The translations under genes were made by a program, and so were the position numbers. This document shows positions 1-11,993 of a stretch of DNA of 64,000 nt, piece after piece. The first letter of the stretch is position 1. The number at the start of each line of letters is the position of its first letter. The DNA is from Malus domestica (lineage: Eukaryota; Streptophyta; Magnoliopsida; Rosales; Rosaceae): assembly GCF_042453785.1 (NCBI RefSeq), contig NC_091675.1, positions 4,166,501 to 4,230,500 of the forward strand. The letters are read 5' to 3'. Below the pieces are notes generated by a model. The model was given only the letters and a program-made list of their open reading frames with translations, was not told the origin of the DNA and did not search any database.

Positions 1-339
1 GAACTTTGTAAATCGTCCGCCTTTCAACCATCTGAAATAATTAACGGATTTGATTTCCGTTTGTGTATACTGTCTTTGTTTTTACATTCCGTCCAATGTT
101 CCGAACTACACGATCACGAACGAATGAAAATTTACCCTTTGCGAAAGCGTTATTGGGATTTAATTACCTCGGGTCAGTCATGAAAAATGTTACCCGAGGA
201 AAAATACATCGTCAATTGTGGTAACTAATTGTTCGATCTATTCTTAACCCAATGGTAAAAAAGAAAAATGTTCTTTTAACTTTTTTTTTCCTTTATCATT
301 GGATTAAGATCGAAATTTAGGAGATTGACAATGCATAAT

Positions 340-772
340 TAACCTAAGGCTTTTTAGTCAAAATGATTATTGAAATTTGCATAACACATAACTTTGGTCC
401 CTAAAATTGAAAATCAATATAAGTGGTATCTGAGATTGTCCACCATCCATTATTTTGATCAATCCGTTAAAAAACTCCGTTAAGTTAAGGGTATAACACA
501 TAACTTTAGTCTTTGAGATTTGCATAACATATCATGTTGGTCCCTAAGATTTGCATACCACATAACTTTGGTCTCTAAGATTGTCCATCATCCATCATTT
601 TGGTCATTCCATTTAAAAGCTCGGGAACCATTTAACGGAATTTTTTAACAGAATGATCAAAATAATGGATGATGGACAATCTCAGGGGCTACTTTTATTG
701 ATTTTAAATCTCAATGACCAAAGTTTTGTGTTATGAAAATCTCAATGATCATTTTGACTAAAAAGCGTTAAC
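340..772. mobile_element. MITE-like inverted-repeat element
   Basis: The left end reads TTAAC...CTTTTTAGTCAAAATGAT and the right end reads ATCATTTTGACTAAAAAG..GTTAA, its reverse complement. Further inside, phrases such as CATAACACATAACTTTGGTC and the motif around ATCCATTATTTTGATCA recur in inverted orientation, so nearly the whole element can fold back on itself. There is no coding capacity. The superfamily is not clear because no clean target duplication was found. Confidence 0.65.
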
Positions 773-1659
773 TTAAAGATAATAGTTTGGTACAAAACTC
801 ATTACAAAATATGTATGATTCGTTCATCCGTGTGAATCGAATCTAATATCTCCTCTGACCAAGTAGAAACTAAATATGGACCAATTCATCATTGCATCGA
901 ATTGACACCTTTGATAATAATGCTCAAATGGATAACGGGGAGTCTACGTTTTGGTGGGGTGAGTGCTCAAAACATTTGAGTCATAGTCCTCATGGACAAT
1001 GGAATGCATTTCAGACTTCACCAACCGAGTGGAAACCCGGACTCCATCGCTCTCTAGATGCCAAGATTTTTTTTACATCGTCGCATAATATTATTATTGT
1101 ATCAGTTATAATATAAGCAGATGAATATATTAATATACCTCATTTTAAAACAAATACATAATTATAATTTAAATAAAATAATAATACCCTGGGACTAAAT
1201 TCAAGATATAAAAAGAATCACGTACGTGCTAATAATATGGTGATAATAGTTGTTAAGATAATGACAAGTGAAAAAAAAAACACACAGAATTACGTAGACA
1301 TTAGCAAATTGTCAATGTCACATTACGTTTTATGTGGCATCTCTAATTGGCATTTTACGTGATTAGGAAGACGTGTCAGTAGTAATTTATTTCTAAACGC
1401 AATAAACAATTTCAGCGGTAACCAATCAACTGCATTAAACTATATGAAAGTGAGAAAACATGAGTCATTTGGTGGTTGACAGAGAAATAAATAGGAGAGT
1501 TGAATAATGAGTCCGTTCACATTTACAATCATAATTCATCATCATTATCATTAAATTCTTAATCTCCTTTAATTAAGACAATAATCACCTCTTAAGAGCC
1601 GTTCTCTGAGTCTGGCCCATCACCCATCATCGGAGTCTTGTCAATGGCTAATTCTAACG

Positions 1660-1856
1660 CTGATTGTGGGGTCCGGATTCCTTTCTTCAAGTTCTCTTTA
1701 TCAAACAATTCGAACTCTTGAAATTTGATCCAATAGTTAAAATTATTATAATTTTTAAAGTGAGCCTTTATTTGTAACCGTTAGATCAAATTTCAAGGAT
1801 TCGAATTATTTGATGAGGAGGAATTGACGGAAGGTATCCGGAAAGAATCCCTTTCC
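1660..1856. mobile_element. Short MITE, family 1 copy
   Basis: Ends read GGTCCGGATTCCTTTC on the left and GGAAAGAATCCCTTTCC on the right, which are imperfect inverted repeats. The centre contains TTGAAATTTGATCCAA and its inverted partner GATCAAATTTCAAGGATTCG. Related copies lie at about 30668-30850 and 31645-31845. Confidence 0.5.
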
Positions 1857-1893
1857 CTGATTGTGGAGACCAAAAACTACACATATCACAAAA

Positions 1894-2387
1894 GTAAACT
1901 GCCAATTTGCCCCCTGAACTATCATCCAACTTTCGATTTCCCCCCAAAACTTTTTAATTGGAAAATTAAGGACTTAAACTAATTTTTTTTGGCAGATTTC
2001 CTCCCTACCGTTAGTTTTTCATAGATTTCATCCAAATTAACGTTAATTCTTATCATGTGCAAACCACGTAACTCTCCTTTGTGGACAAAAGCATCACTTC
2101 ACCAGACCTTTAGACACAAAAGCTATAGGATTACACATATTTGCATAGGTTTATATTTTAAAAATCTAAAGTTTTCAATTATTTTAAAGAATGATGCGAC
2201 TGAACTATCCACACATGTTGTGCACATGCTTCCATTTAACAGAAATTTGGATGGAATGAATGAAAAATTAACATCAGGGGCAAATCGGTAAAAAAAATTA
2301 GTCTAAGTCCTTAATTTTTCAATTAAAAAGCTCAGAGGAGAAATCGAAAGTTGGGTGATAGTTTAGAGGGCAAATCGATAGTTTACT
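1894..2387. mobile_element. MITE-like element with ~100-bp inverted ends
   Basis: The left arm begins AGTAAACTGCCAATTTGCCC and the right arm ends GGCAAATCGATAGTTTACT, its near reverse complement. The match continues inward through the phrases about a stretch of A/T and GGACTTAAACTAATTTTTTT / AAAAAAATTAGTCTAAGTCC. The middle (about 2040-2220) is unique AT-rich sequence. No transposase is present. Confidence 0.65.
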
Positions 2388-2572
2388 CCATATCACAATA
2401 TTCACAGGTAATTACAAAATATCGGTATTTAATAAATGTGAGTTCGACTAGTTGCCAGAGTAATAACCTTTTCCTTTTGCATTCAAATTCAAATTTCGTT
2501 TATTTCCTACAATTATGCTTGAAGGGGCGGACGACGACCCGAAACTTATAAACCAAAACGAAGAGGTTTCTA

Positions 2573-2755
2573 AAGGTGTTCGGCAACAAAAAAATATTCC
2601 GACGTCACATGTTAAATGTGAAGTAGGCCAATTGACCAGACCGTCTGCATGCCATGCCCCCCCCCCCCCAAAAAATTCCGACGTCAACATGTTAAATGTG
2701 AACTAGGCCAATTGACCAGACCGTCTGCATGCCAACCCCCCCCCCCAAAAACCCA
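2573..2755. repeat. Tandem duplication with poly-C tracts
   Basis: Two adjacent copies of a unit of about 80 bp both contain CCGACGTCA.CATGTTAAATG, AGGCCAATTGACCAGACCG and TCTGCATGCCA, and both end in a run of ten or more C followed by A. The copies are nearly identical, suggesting a recent duplication or slippage product. Confidence 0.7.
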
Positions 2756-3455
2756 TCATGTAAGTTCGAATTCTATGCATGTGGTTAACAATTGGTACTT
2801 GACCACGAAAATTTCGTGATGCATTGTTTTTTCTTCTCTGGATTTATTTCTCTCGGCCAAAGAAAATAATATCCCGAATTGTAATTGTCGTGGCCACAAA
2901 ACTGAAGAATTGTTATCCATGTGATGAGAAGCAGCTTAAAAATTATTATTTTATCTTTTGCAGCTGGAAAGTATCGCTTTGTTGGTTGCAATAAATAATT
3001 ACCACCGACTCAGATACTCAGTTTTTTTGCAGTCCATTTCTTTAAGAAAATTCGAAAATTAAATTAAATAACAGATCTGGGAAGTCTGCGGAAACTCACA
3101 TTATCTACTTGTAATTGCAAGATTCTCATGAAATTAAAATAAATTAAGAGAATAAACTTCGAAATCGCAAGCTAATCACACTCATCAAGCACAGAATTAC
3201 AGATTTAGAAAGAGGAAAAGAGAAAATTAGACAAACGAAATAAAATAAATGAATTATTTACTCATAATAATACTCAGAAATCCACAAAATCCATCATAGC
3301 AATAATGATAATAAAAGCCATCATATGTAAATGAAATCCCTATAGATCCATAGCCACCCGTTACTAAAACGACACTCGCTACTAAATAAAACGAGTCATA
3401 AAACCCCAAACCGCTCTACACAGCCACATCCAGACCAGCAGCAGAAAACGCGAAC

Positions 3456-3650
3456 TCAAGCCCTGAGCGCAGATCCGAAGGCCAGAGCGGCGACGGCGGC
3501 GACAATGGCGGAGGCGAACGATGGGTAGATGGATGTTGCGGGGGAGTCTGGGCTGGGAGCAGGAGACTCCTGGGCGGCGCCGAAGGCCAAGAGGACGGCG
3601 AAAAGGATTGCCATGAGGGCGACGACGGAGGATGCCTTTGAGACTGCCAT
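3456..3650 (-). CDS. Arabinogalactan peptide (AG-peptide)
   Basis: A 64-residue single-exon protein. Residues 1-26 form a hydrophobic signal peptide (VVALMAILFAVLLAFGAA). A short mature segment follows, about QESPAPSPDSPATSIYPS, with Ala-Pro/Ser-Pro pairs of the kind hydroxylated and O-glycosylated in arabinogalactan proteins. The C-terminus (about 46-64, AIVAAVAALAFGSALRA) is hydrophobic and looks like a GPI-anchor addition signal. This three-part layout defines plant AG-peptides (AGP16/20/22/41 type). The predicted product is a tiny GPI-anchored cell-surface proteoglycan core. A TATA box lies about 125 bp upstream of the ATG. Which AGP number is closest cannot be told by eye. Confidence 0.82.
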   Translation of the reverse strand: MAVSKASSVVALMAILFAVLLAFGAAQESPAPSPDSPATSIYPSFASAIVAAVAALAFGSALRA

Positions 3651-3774
3651 TGTTGATAGGGTTCGGACCTCTGTGTGCTTTCAGGAATCTAGGGTTTTTG
3701 AAGACGTAGAGAGACTGAATGCACAAGTATATGACTTGAGGTGAGAGGTGGAATGGAATGGGCGTGAGGAATGT

Positions 3775-3782
3775 TATTTATA
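3775..3782 (-). promoter_or_regulatory. TATA box of the AG-peptide gene
   Basis: The minus strand reads CCTATAAATAACA here, a good TATAAATA match, about 125 bp upstream of the AG-peptide start codon, a normal distance for a plant promoter with a short 5' UTR. Confidence 0.6.
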
Positions 3783-3959
3783 GGCGGAGTGGCGGGCAGG
3801 TCGGGCAGCTGCCCGCGGAACACAGGCTGGCTAATTGTTATTGTTCGGCGCGACAGCTCACATTGCTTGGTATGATAACTTTTTGTACGAATTACACTAA
3901 TTGCTTTAATAACCCTACAGTTTACCTTAATTTTACTTTCGCTAAAATTTGACACATTT

Positions 3960-6560
3960 TTCGTTTTGTTTTCATTTCAGTTTGTCAATTAAGAGATATT
4001 TTTTAGTGTCTTGAAAACACAGTATAGTACATAAAATGTAATAATACGTTTAGTTAATTTTTTTTCTTTTCAATTTTCATCAAACTGTTTTATTATACTT
4101 AGTGTATCGGATCGTAATCTTAGCATACTGAAAAATTTGTTCATTCATTCTTTTGCAAATGTTTTCATTTCCCACTTAATAGCAGTGTTAATCTACTTAC
4201 ATATATATAAAAGGTCGTAAATTCAATTCTCATTCATATCAAGTTAGGCTTTAATTTAATACAATCAGTATATACTCCTCAATGTAAATATATTCATCAT
4301 ACATATTTGTTTTTATATATTTCTTGATTTTTCTTTTGCTTTAGCTTCAGTAAAAAATAAACTGAGTGCAAAGAAAGAAAACAATCACGCGAAAATTGTT
4401 TTCCGTGCACAATTGGTGCGAAGTCCAAACACAACTAAATTCTAAGGACTAATGTGTAAGAAGAAAAATTAAATACAGGAAGCTGAAAATTCAAATAAGC
4501 TACGGCGACTAATGCTGCAATTCAGCCGCTTTTATTTTCTTCGTAGGTCCCACTAACGTTAAAGAGATTAAATTTGTAAATTAAATCACGTGTTATCAAT
4601 AACTTAATAAGAATCACGTTTATCAACTTCTAAGTAATAAATTTCAAAACTTTACCTACAAATTTAATATCCTTAACATTACTCCACCGTAAAACACATC
4701 GCGTGCGGCATGTGAATTCATTTGTGTAGGCGGGGTCGTTTTATATTTCGGCGGAAACTTACTATTAAATCCAAACGACGACGTATTCAGACACGCCTTA
4801 ACGACAGGGGTTTCTTGCTTTGGTTGAAGTGGAGAATATATTCTCCGAGAGTTTTTGCCCTGACGCGTGGAAGCATCTTACTCGCGCGCATCAGAATCCG
4901 TACTCCCGAATCAGGTGAGTCGACCGTACGATCAACGACGGGGATGAACGCGTGCTAGCACGCGGTAAAGGAAGAAACTATAACCTTTTGCGCGTTAAGA
5001 TGATTGGTTTTATATTTCTTTCCGTTTTTTCGGAAAAGTTTTGATTGGAAAAAAACAAAAAAGAACCGCCTACAATGCGGCAATCAGAGCGATTGCAGCG
5101 CAGAATTGCGTGACTCTCTGGTGAGAAACTGGGGGACCGACAGGGGTCCGACACGTGGGGAGTCTGTAAACGACAGGTGTAGGGTGGAGATTTGATTCTG
5201 TTAGCTTCTGATATTTAATTCACGGGAATTCCAGAACATTCGCTTGGCATCATGTATTTGGAAGTTGAGGGGCGCACATGCATGAGTGGAAGTTACTGTA
5301 GTGCCCCTAAATGGTGGGGTGCGGCATTTTTATATTCATATTCATCAACCATCATTGGGTGGTCTATCATTGTCTCCGTATGAAATAAAGGTACGTTAGA
5401 CTATTAAGTCTCCTTTTTTAATTTAAGGAAATAAATTTGCTTTTAAGGCCCGTTGGATCGTTGGACACCAAGTTTCCGTCAAGTTTCCGTCAATTACATA
5501 TTTCGAACGTTATAGTTTTGTCATTTCAGGTTCACTTTTCTTTTTTTTTTGGGGGCAATTTTGAAGTAGAAAAGTGATTTTTACAACTCATTTTCTTTTC
5601 TTTTTTTTTTTTATAAATATTTTCTATAATTAATCAATGATTGAATTTCATGTTAAGTCGAATTTGAGACGAGTGAATAGAGCTAATATCGTTTGAAAAA
5701 TGAAAAGAAAAAGAATGTGTTTGACCAAAAAGAATGTGAAACCAAACGGGCTCGGAGGCTTTTCAAAAATTTCTTCCACATTCCATGGCGTGTCCAGAGG
5801 GCAATGGGTCTTATGTGGGCCCAACAGATTCTTTGTTGGTCACGTCAAATGAAGAGGTTGGGTGGTACACCTACAACATAAATGGGCTTCTCTCTCACGC
5901 GCCGTACAATCCTACCAACAATCGCCACGCGTGTAGAGGAGCCGTATGGTAATTATTGAGCCGTGTAGACTTACTGTTAACAATCACTGCACGTGATCAG
6001 TGACGGAGTCAAGATTTTAGTCCAGAAATGATCCAAAAGGCTCAATATGAAAAGCTCTCATAATCTTATAAAATTACTCTGCCATGTGTTGAGTAGTTGA
6101 CCACCGTCGTTTAAGTCTACTATGGTTTCATTCTCATTATTTTGTATCTTGAACCTAAATTTCAAGTCTCTCTAACTTTCTTCTTTTCCTTCTCCTCAAA
6201 GCGCATATGCAACAGATTGCTTGAACTTCATAGGAGTCACTAACCTCAAATCAAAACCGATGAAAAAAATTAAACTAAAAACGTCAGATTGGGGCTTGTG
6301 CCTACGAAAAAACCCTGAACATCATGCATATCACTACACTTTTATGTGCGAAAACAAATATTAAAATGAGCCTAATACCATCGTCGTCCTTTCGTGACTC
6401 CGCCTCTGCACGTGAGCCACTCTGTAGCATATGCTATGATTTATGTACAGAGCAAAATATAGTGTGTCTATCAATCATCAAAATATCAAATTCTCAAATA
6501 CAAAACTGTGAACAAATGATATTCCCCAATGCGAAATTGGGTGCTACTTCTCTGTAAATC
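3960..6560. other. Intergenic spacer
   Basis: Spacer between the AG-peptide promoter and the 3' side of the glycosyltransferase gene. It is AT-rich with a few CpG-containing patches (about 4720-5170, including ACACGTGGGG, a G-box-like core). Several short open frames exist but none shows a family motif. A degenerate B-box-like sequence near 4210-4240 (GGTCGTAAATTCAATTCTC) may be a SINE remnant. Confidence 0.5.
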
Positions 6561-6745
6561 TCAAACTGTTATAAACAGTATATTTTGCCAAAGACCTATC
6601 AGGTGAAACCCCAAACCAGCAAATATTACAACTGAGGTTGAATTTATGGTAACAAGTAAATACACACCGTGGCGATTGAGCTTTGCACGTTCTTCGGCTC
6701 GAGACGTCGACTTGGCCGACTGTTTATGTGTTAGAAACTTGCAAC

Positions 6746-8854
6746 TTAGAAGCCCAGAAACTTTGGTGCTAAATGCAAAAGAGGTTCCATGGCACTCGGA
6801 GCAAACTTCCTTCCAAAAAGAAAGCAGATTGTTGAGTTCTGGCCATTGTAAGTGCAGCGTTGACCCCTGAAAATTCTCTTGAGAAATTCCTCGGTGATAT
6901 CCGCTCTTCCAAAGGTAGCCGGGTGAGGTCCACCCCGTGACCAATCCACCCAAGTAATGCTTCTATTTGCTAAAGAATTCCCGGCTTCAATGGTTAGCAT
7001 GGTGGGGAAGTAGTGCTCATCAACGTAACATGCGGGTCTACAGAACTCCTTAAATTTGGGGTAATATTTTGTATCCTCGACAATGCTGACGGCAAGCTTT
7101 CGGTTAACTTCGAACCACTGGGAGCCCTTGCGCCAATTGGATATTTTCACTTCAGGTGCCATGTTATAATTGTAGCGTCCTCTTCCATGTGGCCCGGGGT
7201 CATCAAATGCACCGACATAGCTGTACTTGGACTTCATCAAGTAGTGGTGAACGACACTGAAATTATAGAGCGGAATGCATGATTCAGAAAGAAGAATGAA
7301 CCATTCGTTGGATACGTCGAGCAATGCATTAGCCAGGAGTCTTCTCTCAGCATCACATATACTCATTCTTCCCCACTCGGCAACCTGCGCAGGAGAAAAC
7401 CAAAACTCTTAGCTGATATATTAGACCAGATCTAAACAGCAAGAATGTTTAATGGCAATCAAGATGGCCATAAAACGTTTTCCCTGAAACTCATTTTTGA
7501 AGCTACTAAATATGGACACTCTTTTGTTAATTAAATCGTTAAGTGAAAAAGTTAAACGAAGCAGAAAACATACGGAATATAGTCAAACATTTGAAATATA
7601 TTCATTTATCTTCGGGCAAACATCGATACAAACTTCAATTCTATTGTCCGGTATCATTCACATAAATAGTTCACCTTCTTCTTACTCACAATTTGAAGGC
7701 ATATATCAATAACACTGTAAAAGGAAACATCATAATTGTGGCACAAGAATGATAGTTAGAGATGAATCAAGAACGTTAATAAAAAATCATGAATATGAGA
7801 TGAGGTCGGAGTATCGCCCAAGAAGTTATGCTTTTACATCATCTGTTCATATGAATGCATCTGTGCCTAGTGTATATTTCACAAGCAGGATTATCAACTT
7901 CATGAATTTAAAAAGTCAAATCCATTCATTCAATTGAGTACATGGAACAAATTGGGTTTCCTGCCCTCTCTCGGAGATGGTATTCTACGTCCCTGTAATT
8001 CAAAACATGATAAATTAGAATTGCCCCTTTTCTACCAATACACAGATAGGTTAAACCCTTTCTTTGATGATCTCTAAATATTACCGCCTCTTGCAGAGGC
8101 GCATTCCATTTTCGTTACAGTTTAAACTTCAGACAACAACCTAATGCAAGCAACCGGGGTGTGTGCTCACCACAGAGAAAATCAAGATGTGCAAAAAGTA
8201 AAAGCCAGAGAAACCATTGAATGAATACCGGAACCAAAAACATAAATTGTGCACTTATTGCAGAATCTTTCATAGAACATGAAATATCATAAAAGGATTT
8301 CATATAACATATAGATAGGTGCATACCTGGCTTGGTATATGTCTCCCATAAAAAACTGACGAAGGATTAAAATGGGGTTGAAACGACGGTAGTGAATGAA
8401 CGTAGACTGAATAAAGCCCTTCGTGTCCCTTCAGAAACCTCTCCCAAAGGGGTGCCAGCGGCAACGGCCCCTTAGTCAAGAACATAAATGCAATCTTTGG
8501 AACTTTCTCAAAAGGATATTTCTTTATCCTAGGCGTAAAAGAAGCCCTCCAGAACAGTTCCTCATCGTTCATGGTGTGTTTAACACTTGATGGCGGCTTA
8601 ATCCATCGGTCCAAACCTCTTGGTTCCTCAAGGCACGGCTGGAAAGAGGTCGCGGCTGTTGTCATGACGCCATTGATTCCAAAATGCCGAATTGTGTATA
8701 CACCAATGACTGAGAATGTAATACAGAAAAGCAGAAACAGCGCGAATAACTGAAGTAGCCTAATCGGCAAGGCCTTCGTTTGGCTTGCCCGGCTGCTAAC
8801 ACCAGGGTCCTTGCCTTCCTCTAACGGCACAGCCCTCGATTGCAAATTCTGCAT
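6746..8854 (-). CDS. GT14 family (DUF266) Golgi glycosyltransferase
   Basis: Two coding exons, 8854-8327 and 7384-6746 (GT-AG intron 8326-7385), encode 388 residues. The protein is type II: a cytoplasmic N-terminus, a membrane anchor at about 33-53 ([20 protein letters not shown]), then a lumenal catalytic region. Hallmarks of the plant core-2/I-branching enzyme family (CAZy GT14) follow: [66 protein letters not shown] and [12 protein letters not shown]-glycosylation sequons are visible (NFS, NRS, NST). Members are thought to transfer sugars to cell-wall proteoglycans or glycans in the Golgi; the exact acceptor is unknown here. Length and splice phase (0) fit the family. There may be an extra 5' UTR exon near 9290-9450, since GGTATG on the minus strand near 9288 could be a donor. 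Confidence 0.9.
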
Positions 8855-10336
8855 CTCAATAAAAACACCCCACCAGAATCAAATTCCTTAACTCTTCCGG
8901 TTCCTACAGACTACCTCCAAGTGTCTGAGATCAAAATTTTCCCCACAAACTTACTTCTTCTCTCAAACAAGCAGAAAATCCAGATTCCAAAACTACATCT
9001 TGCATCAAGGATAGTAAATTAGACTTGAAATTAACCATATTCCAATCGAAATCACACAGTTTTCTCCCAAATTACAACCCCACTAAGCAAAAACTAACTC
9101 TTGGCAGATCCGAAAACTAATTCCACAGCATCCCAATATCCAAACTAAACACTTACTGCATAAAAATCTTAACTTGTTCACATGGGTTGTCGATAAACCG
9201 AGGTTATAACTTAAAAACAAGAATCTAAGCTGGGATCAAATGTTAAACAAATCGAACTGCTTGTGCACCAGTAAAAAAGTATGACATACCATGTGACTTT
9301 AAAAGGTTGGAGGTTGACTTGAAGGACATGAAGGGAGGGTTTGGATCCTTAAACTTCACAGCTTGAGTTGCGCCCGAAAGTACGGTAAGTGGCCACTTGG
9401 ATGAAGAACACGAAAAGGCGGTCACTCAGAGAGGACCTGAGAGACAGATTGTCTGAAGCGCTTTTTTTGTGTGAGATTTAAGAAATGATATTTCTGAGAT
9501 TTCAAGAATGTTTAATTGTTTACTATATTTGACGATTCTACTACTCACACGAGGCGAGTGAGGAGGAGACGGGATCGGTTTGTCGGGTGGTAAATCTCTC
9601 TTCTTCAACCGAGGTGGGAAGAAGAACCAAACTATCTCGTCCAGTTGCGCGTGTATTTTTTGGGTAAATTTTGAGTTGGTAAAAGTGAAAATATTTAAGT
9701 TTTAATGGTAACGAATCAAAGGAATAAATGCGAGATAGACTCATGTTAACTACTTTTGTCATTAAAGAAAAAGTTGTGCCTAAATTTGTAGAAGAGGGAA
9801 TGTATTTCTGTTTGGAACTGAAAAATTGGAATTTATGACGAGTAATGTTATTTAGACGCTTGAGATTTACTATATTGCTCATAGTATCGACATATAAGGC
9901 GTTATAATCTCCGGTAAAACGTCACAGATAAGATTAAGAGGTTCTTCAAATAAAAAAAAGTCTATTTTATATAGAGAGTGCACAAAAACACAATTAAGCT
10001 TGTGTATCTTGTGTTAGTGAAAAATTACTTTTAGGAATCGAAATATAGACAAGTAATAGTCCAAGAGTTTTTTCTTTGCGACGGTGCTTAAAGTGTTGTG
10101 ACCATGAAATAGAGTAATTAGTGAATAATCCTACAACTTGATAGGTTTCGCATTTTGGCTAACTTCCAGCAAGACAAATGAGACCGTCTTGCACGTTTCC
10201 GCCGCCCTTTGAAGCAGCCAGCAGACAAATGCGGAGCATAATTAGCATCGCTCAAAGCAAGAATTAGGCTTTGGATATAGACTAGCCTTTTATTAATACA
10301 GCTATTTTAGGGCTTGGTGGGATGTCCAAGCCTAAA

Positions 10337-11312
10337 GTCAATGTATTAAGAACCCATCGCATAACATGTTTACTACGTAATCGGAATCGGAATAAAAAAA
10401 ACTTTGATTCCGAATATGGCTCACCAAGCCTAAACTCAGGGCTCGTTTACTAATTTGTAATCAAATTTAAATGAATTGAATTGAGGAGGAATTAGATTGA
10501 GAATAAATTGAAATGAGGTGGAATCAGAATTAGATTCATGTTGAAGTTGTTTACTAAAACTGTCTGGAATCGGAGTAGCAATAATGTTGAGTCCATATAA
10601 GTTGTTTACTAATTCACTTCAATCAGAATGAAACTAGGTTAATTACTATATTGCCCTTACATAAATAAATTATTTTCATACTAATTAATTAAACTTATAT
10701 AATAAAATTCATCTATATAAAAATATATAAATAGGTTTTATTTATTTATTAAAAGATGACATGAATGATGTTGAGTCCATATAAGTTTACTAATTCACTT
10801 CAATCGGAATGAAAATTAGGTTGATTACTAAATTACCCTTACATAAATAAATTATTTTCAACTAATTAATTAAATTAAATTCTTAATTAAATTTATATAA
10901 TAAAATTCATCTATATAAAAATATATAAATATGTTTTATTTATTTATTAAAAGATGGCATAATGAGTGTCAAATGAAGGGCAATATTGGGATAATCAGAA
11001 ACAAGTGAGCATAATTGGTAGAAGAAATCCATTATGGATTCCTCAAGTATCAAGGAATTGAAATACCTCCCTCACGTGGGGAGTCCAATTCCTCCAAAAT
11101 TAGGAGTTGGATTCCTTAATGCGTGTGAACCCCACATGTATTTTGATTCCCCAAGATTACGTAAACAAAGATATATCGCGTAATTAGAATCCAATTCCGT
11201 AAATTGATTTCGATTTCGGGTACGTAAACGTGCCATCAATGTATTAATAACTCATGGCATGTTTACTACTACGTAATCGGAATAAAACAAATCTTAATTC
11301 CAAATATAGACT
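10337..11312. mobile_element. Nested/tandem MITE complex
   Basis: An inner element runs from about 10440 (GGCTCGTTTACTA) to about 11235 (TACGTAAACGTGCC); the two ends are inverted repeats with one mismatch in the first 11 bases. It contains a tandem duplication of about 185 bp (copies from about 10583 and 10769, each starting ATGTTGAGTCCATATAAGTT). It is flanked on both sides by direct copies of an 80-bp sequence containing TTTACTACGTAATCGGAAT (10370-10395 and 11265-11287), itself resembling the element end. This looks like one family member inserted next to or into another. Confidence 0.55.
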
Positions 11313-11362
11313 ATTCATGCGCTTACTAGCGGCGAAAGAACCAAAACATAAGTAGAAATTTC

Positions 11363-11530
11363 AGCTACTTAGTACTACGATCTAATGATATTCCTCTTCA
11401 TTTGTAAATGAAAAGTCTTATGTTCGATTCTCACCACAGAAAAATTTGAACCACATTATTGCTAGCCCATTGTAAGGCTTAGCCCACTCCACCACCCCTT
11501 AGTGTAGATAATATCGTTTGTTCAAAAAAG
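11363..11530 (+). mobile_element. tRNA-derived SINE
   Basis: The 5' part has a degenerate A box (CGATCTAATGATATTCC) and a good B box (TATGTTCGATTCTC) about 40 bases later, the RNA polymerase III promoter of tRNA-derived SINEs. The body contains GAACCACATTATTGCTAGCC and the 3' end reads GATAATATCGTTTGTTCAAA followed by an A-rich tail. Diverged relatives occur at about 31364-31500 and perhaps 55717-55850. Confidence 0.6.
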
Positions 11531-11993
11531 AAAAAAATTAGGAATTCCACAATATAAGAAACTTTTAACTCGAAATTTGGAGAAATTGGACTCTTTGGGT
11601 CGCATTGCAGACTGTATAGTCGGAGCCACTGTCAAGGTGTAGTCCCATTCAACCACGGATAAAAAAAGCAGTTCTAACTACTCAAGCGGAGTAGAATTAT
11701 AAGGCCTTCACCGATCTGAATCGTGATCCTGTAAACATTTCATGATACAACAAAGTTTTGCAATCCATGCATTCATTACGAAAGTACACCATGTTGTATC
11801 CACGTTTTAAAACTGAATAACGAGCACAACATGAACTCTGAACTTTCTCAAAACATTTACTGTCTACGAATTACATAGGTTTTTCTGCTCACGGCACAGG
11901 AAACAGTCTATCTTATTCACAAACGAACGGTTAGCTTCCCAAGTTCACATACCAACTTTTATGTACCCAGACGCATTTCATGTGGCATACAGT

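Larger units (their letters stand above)
1..3380. other. Intergenic spacer with MITEs
   Basis: No convincing gene is seen. The stretch is AT-rich and holds two inverted-repeat elements (about 340-772 and 1894-2387), one short MITE (about 1660-1856) and a poly-C tandem duplication (about 2573-2755), each listed separately. The short open frames here have no recognisable domain. Confidence 0.7.
9000..11990. other. Intergenic spacer with nested MITEs and a SINE
   Basis: Region between the glycosyltransferase 5' side and the 3' end of the DUF866 gene. About 9240-9660 is probably promoter/5' UTR of the glycosyltransferase. 10337-11312 is a nested MITE complex and 11363-11530 a SINE, listed separately. 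No gene is recognised. Confidence 0.6.

Noticed and set aside
3529-3744. Plus-strand frame opposite the arabinogalactan peptide
   Set aside because: It is antisense to a clear signal-peptide/AP-repeat/GPI-signal gene and has no features of its own.
4722-5195. Two plus-strand open frames (78 and 63 codons) in a CpG-containing patch
   Set aside because: The composition is Arg/Lys-rich without domain signature, and they are not linked by plausible splice sites.
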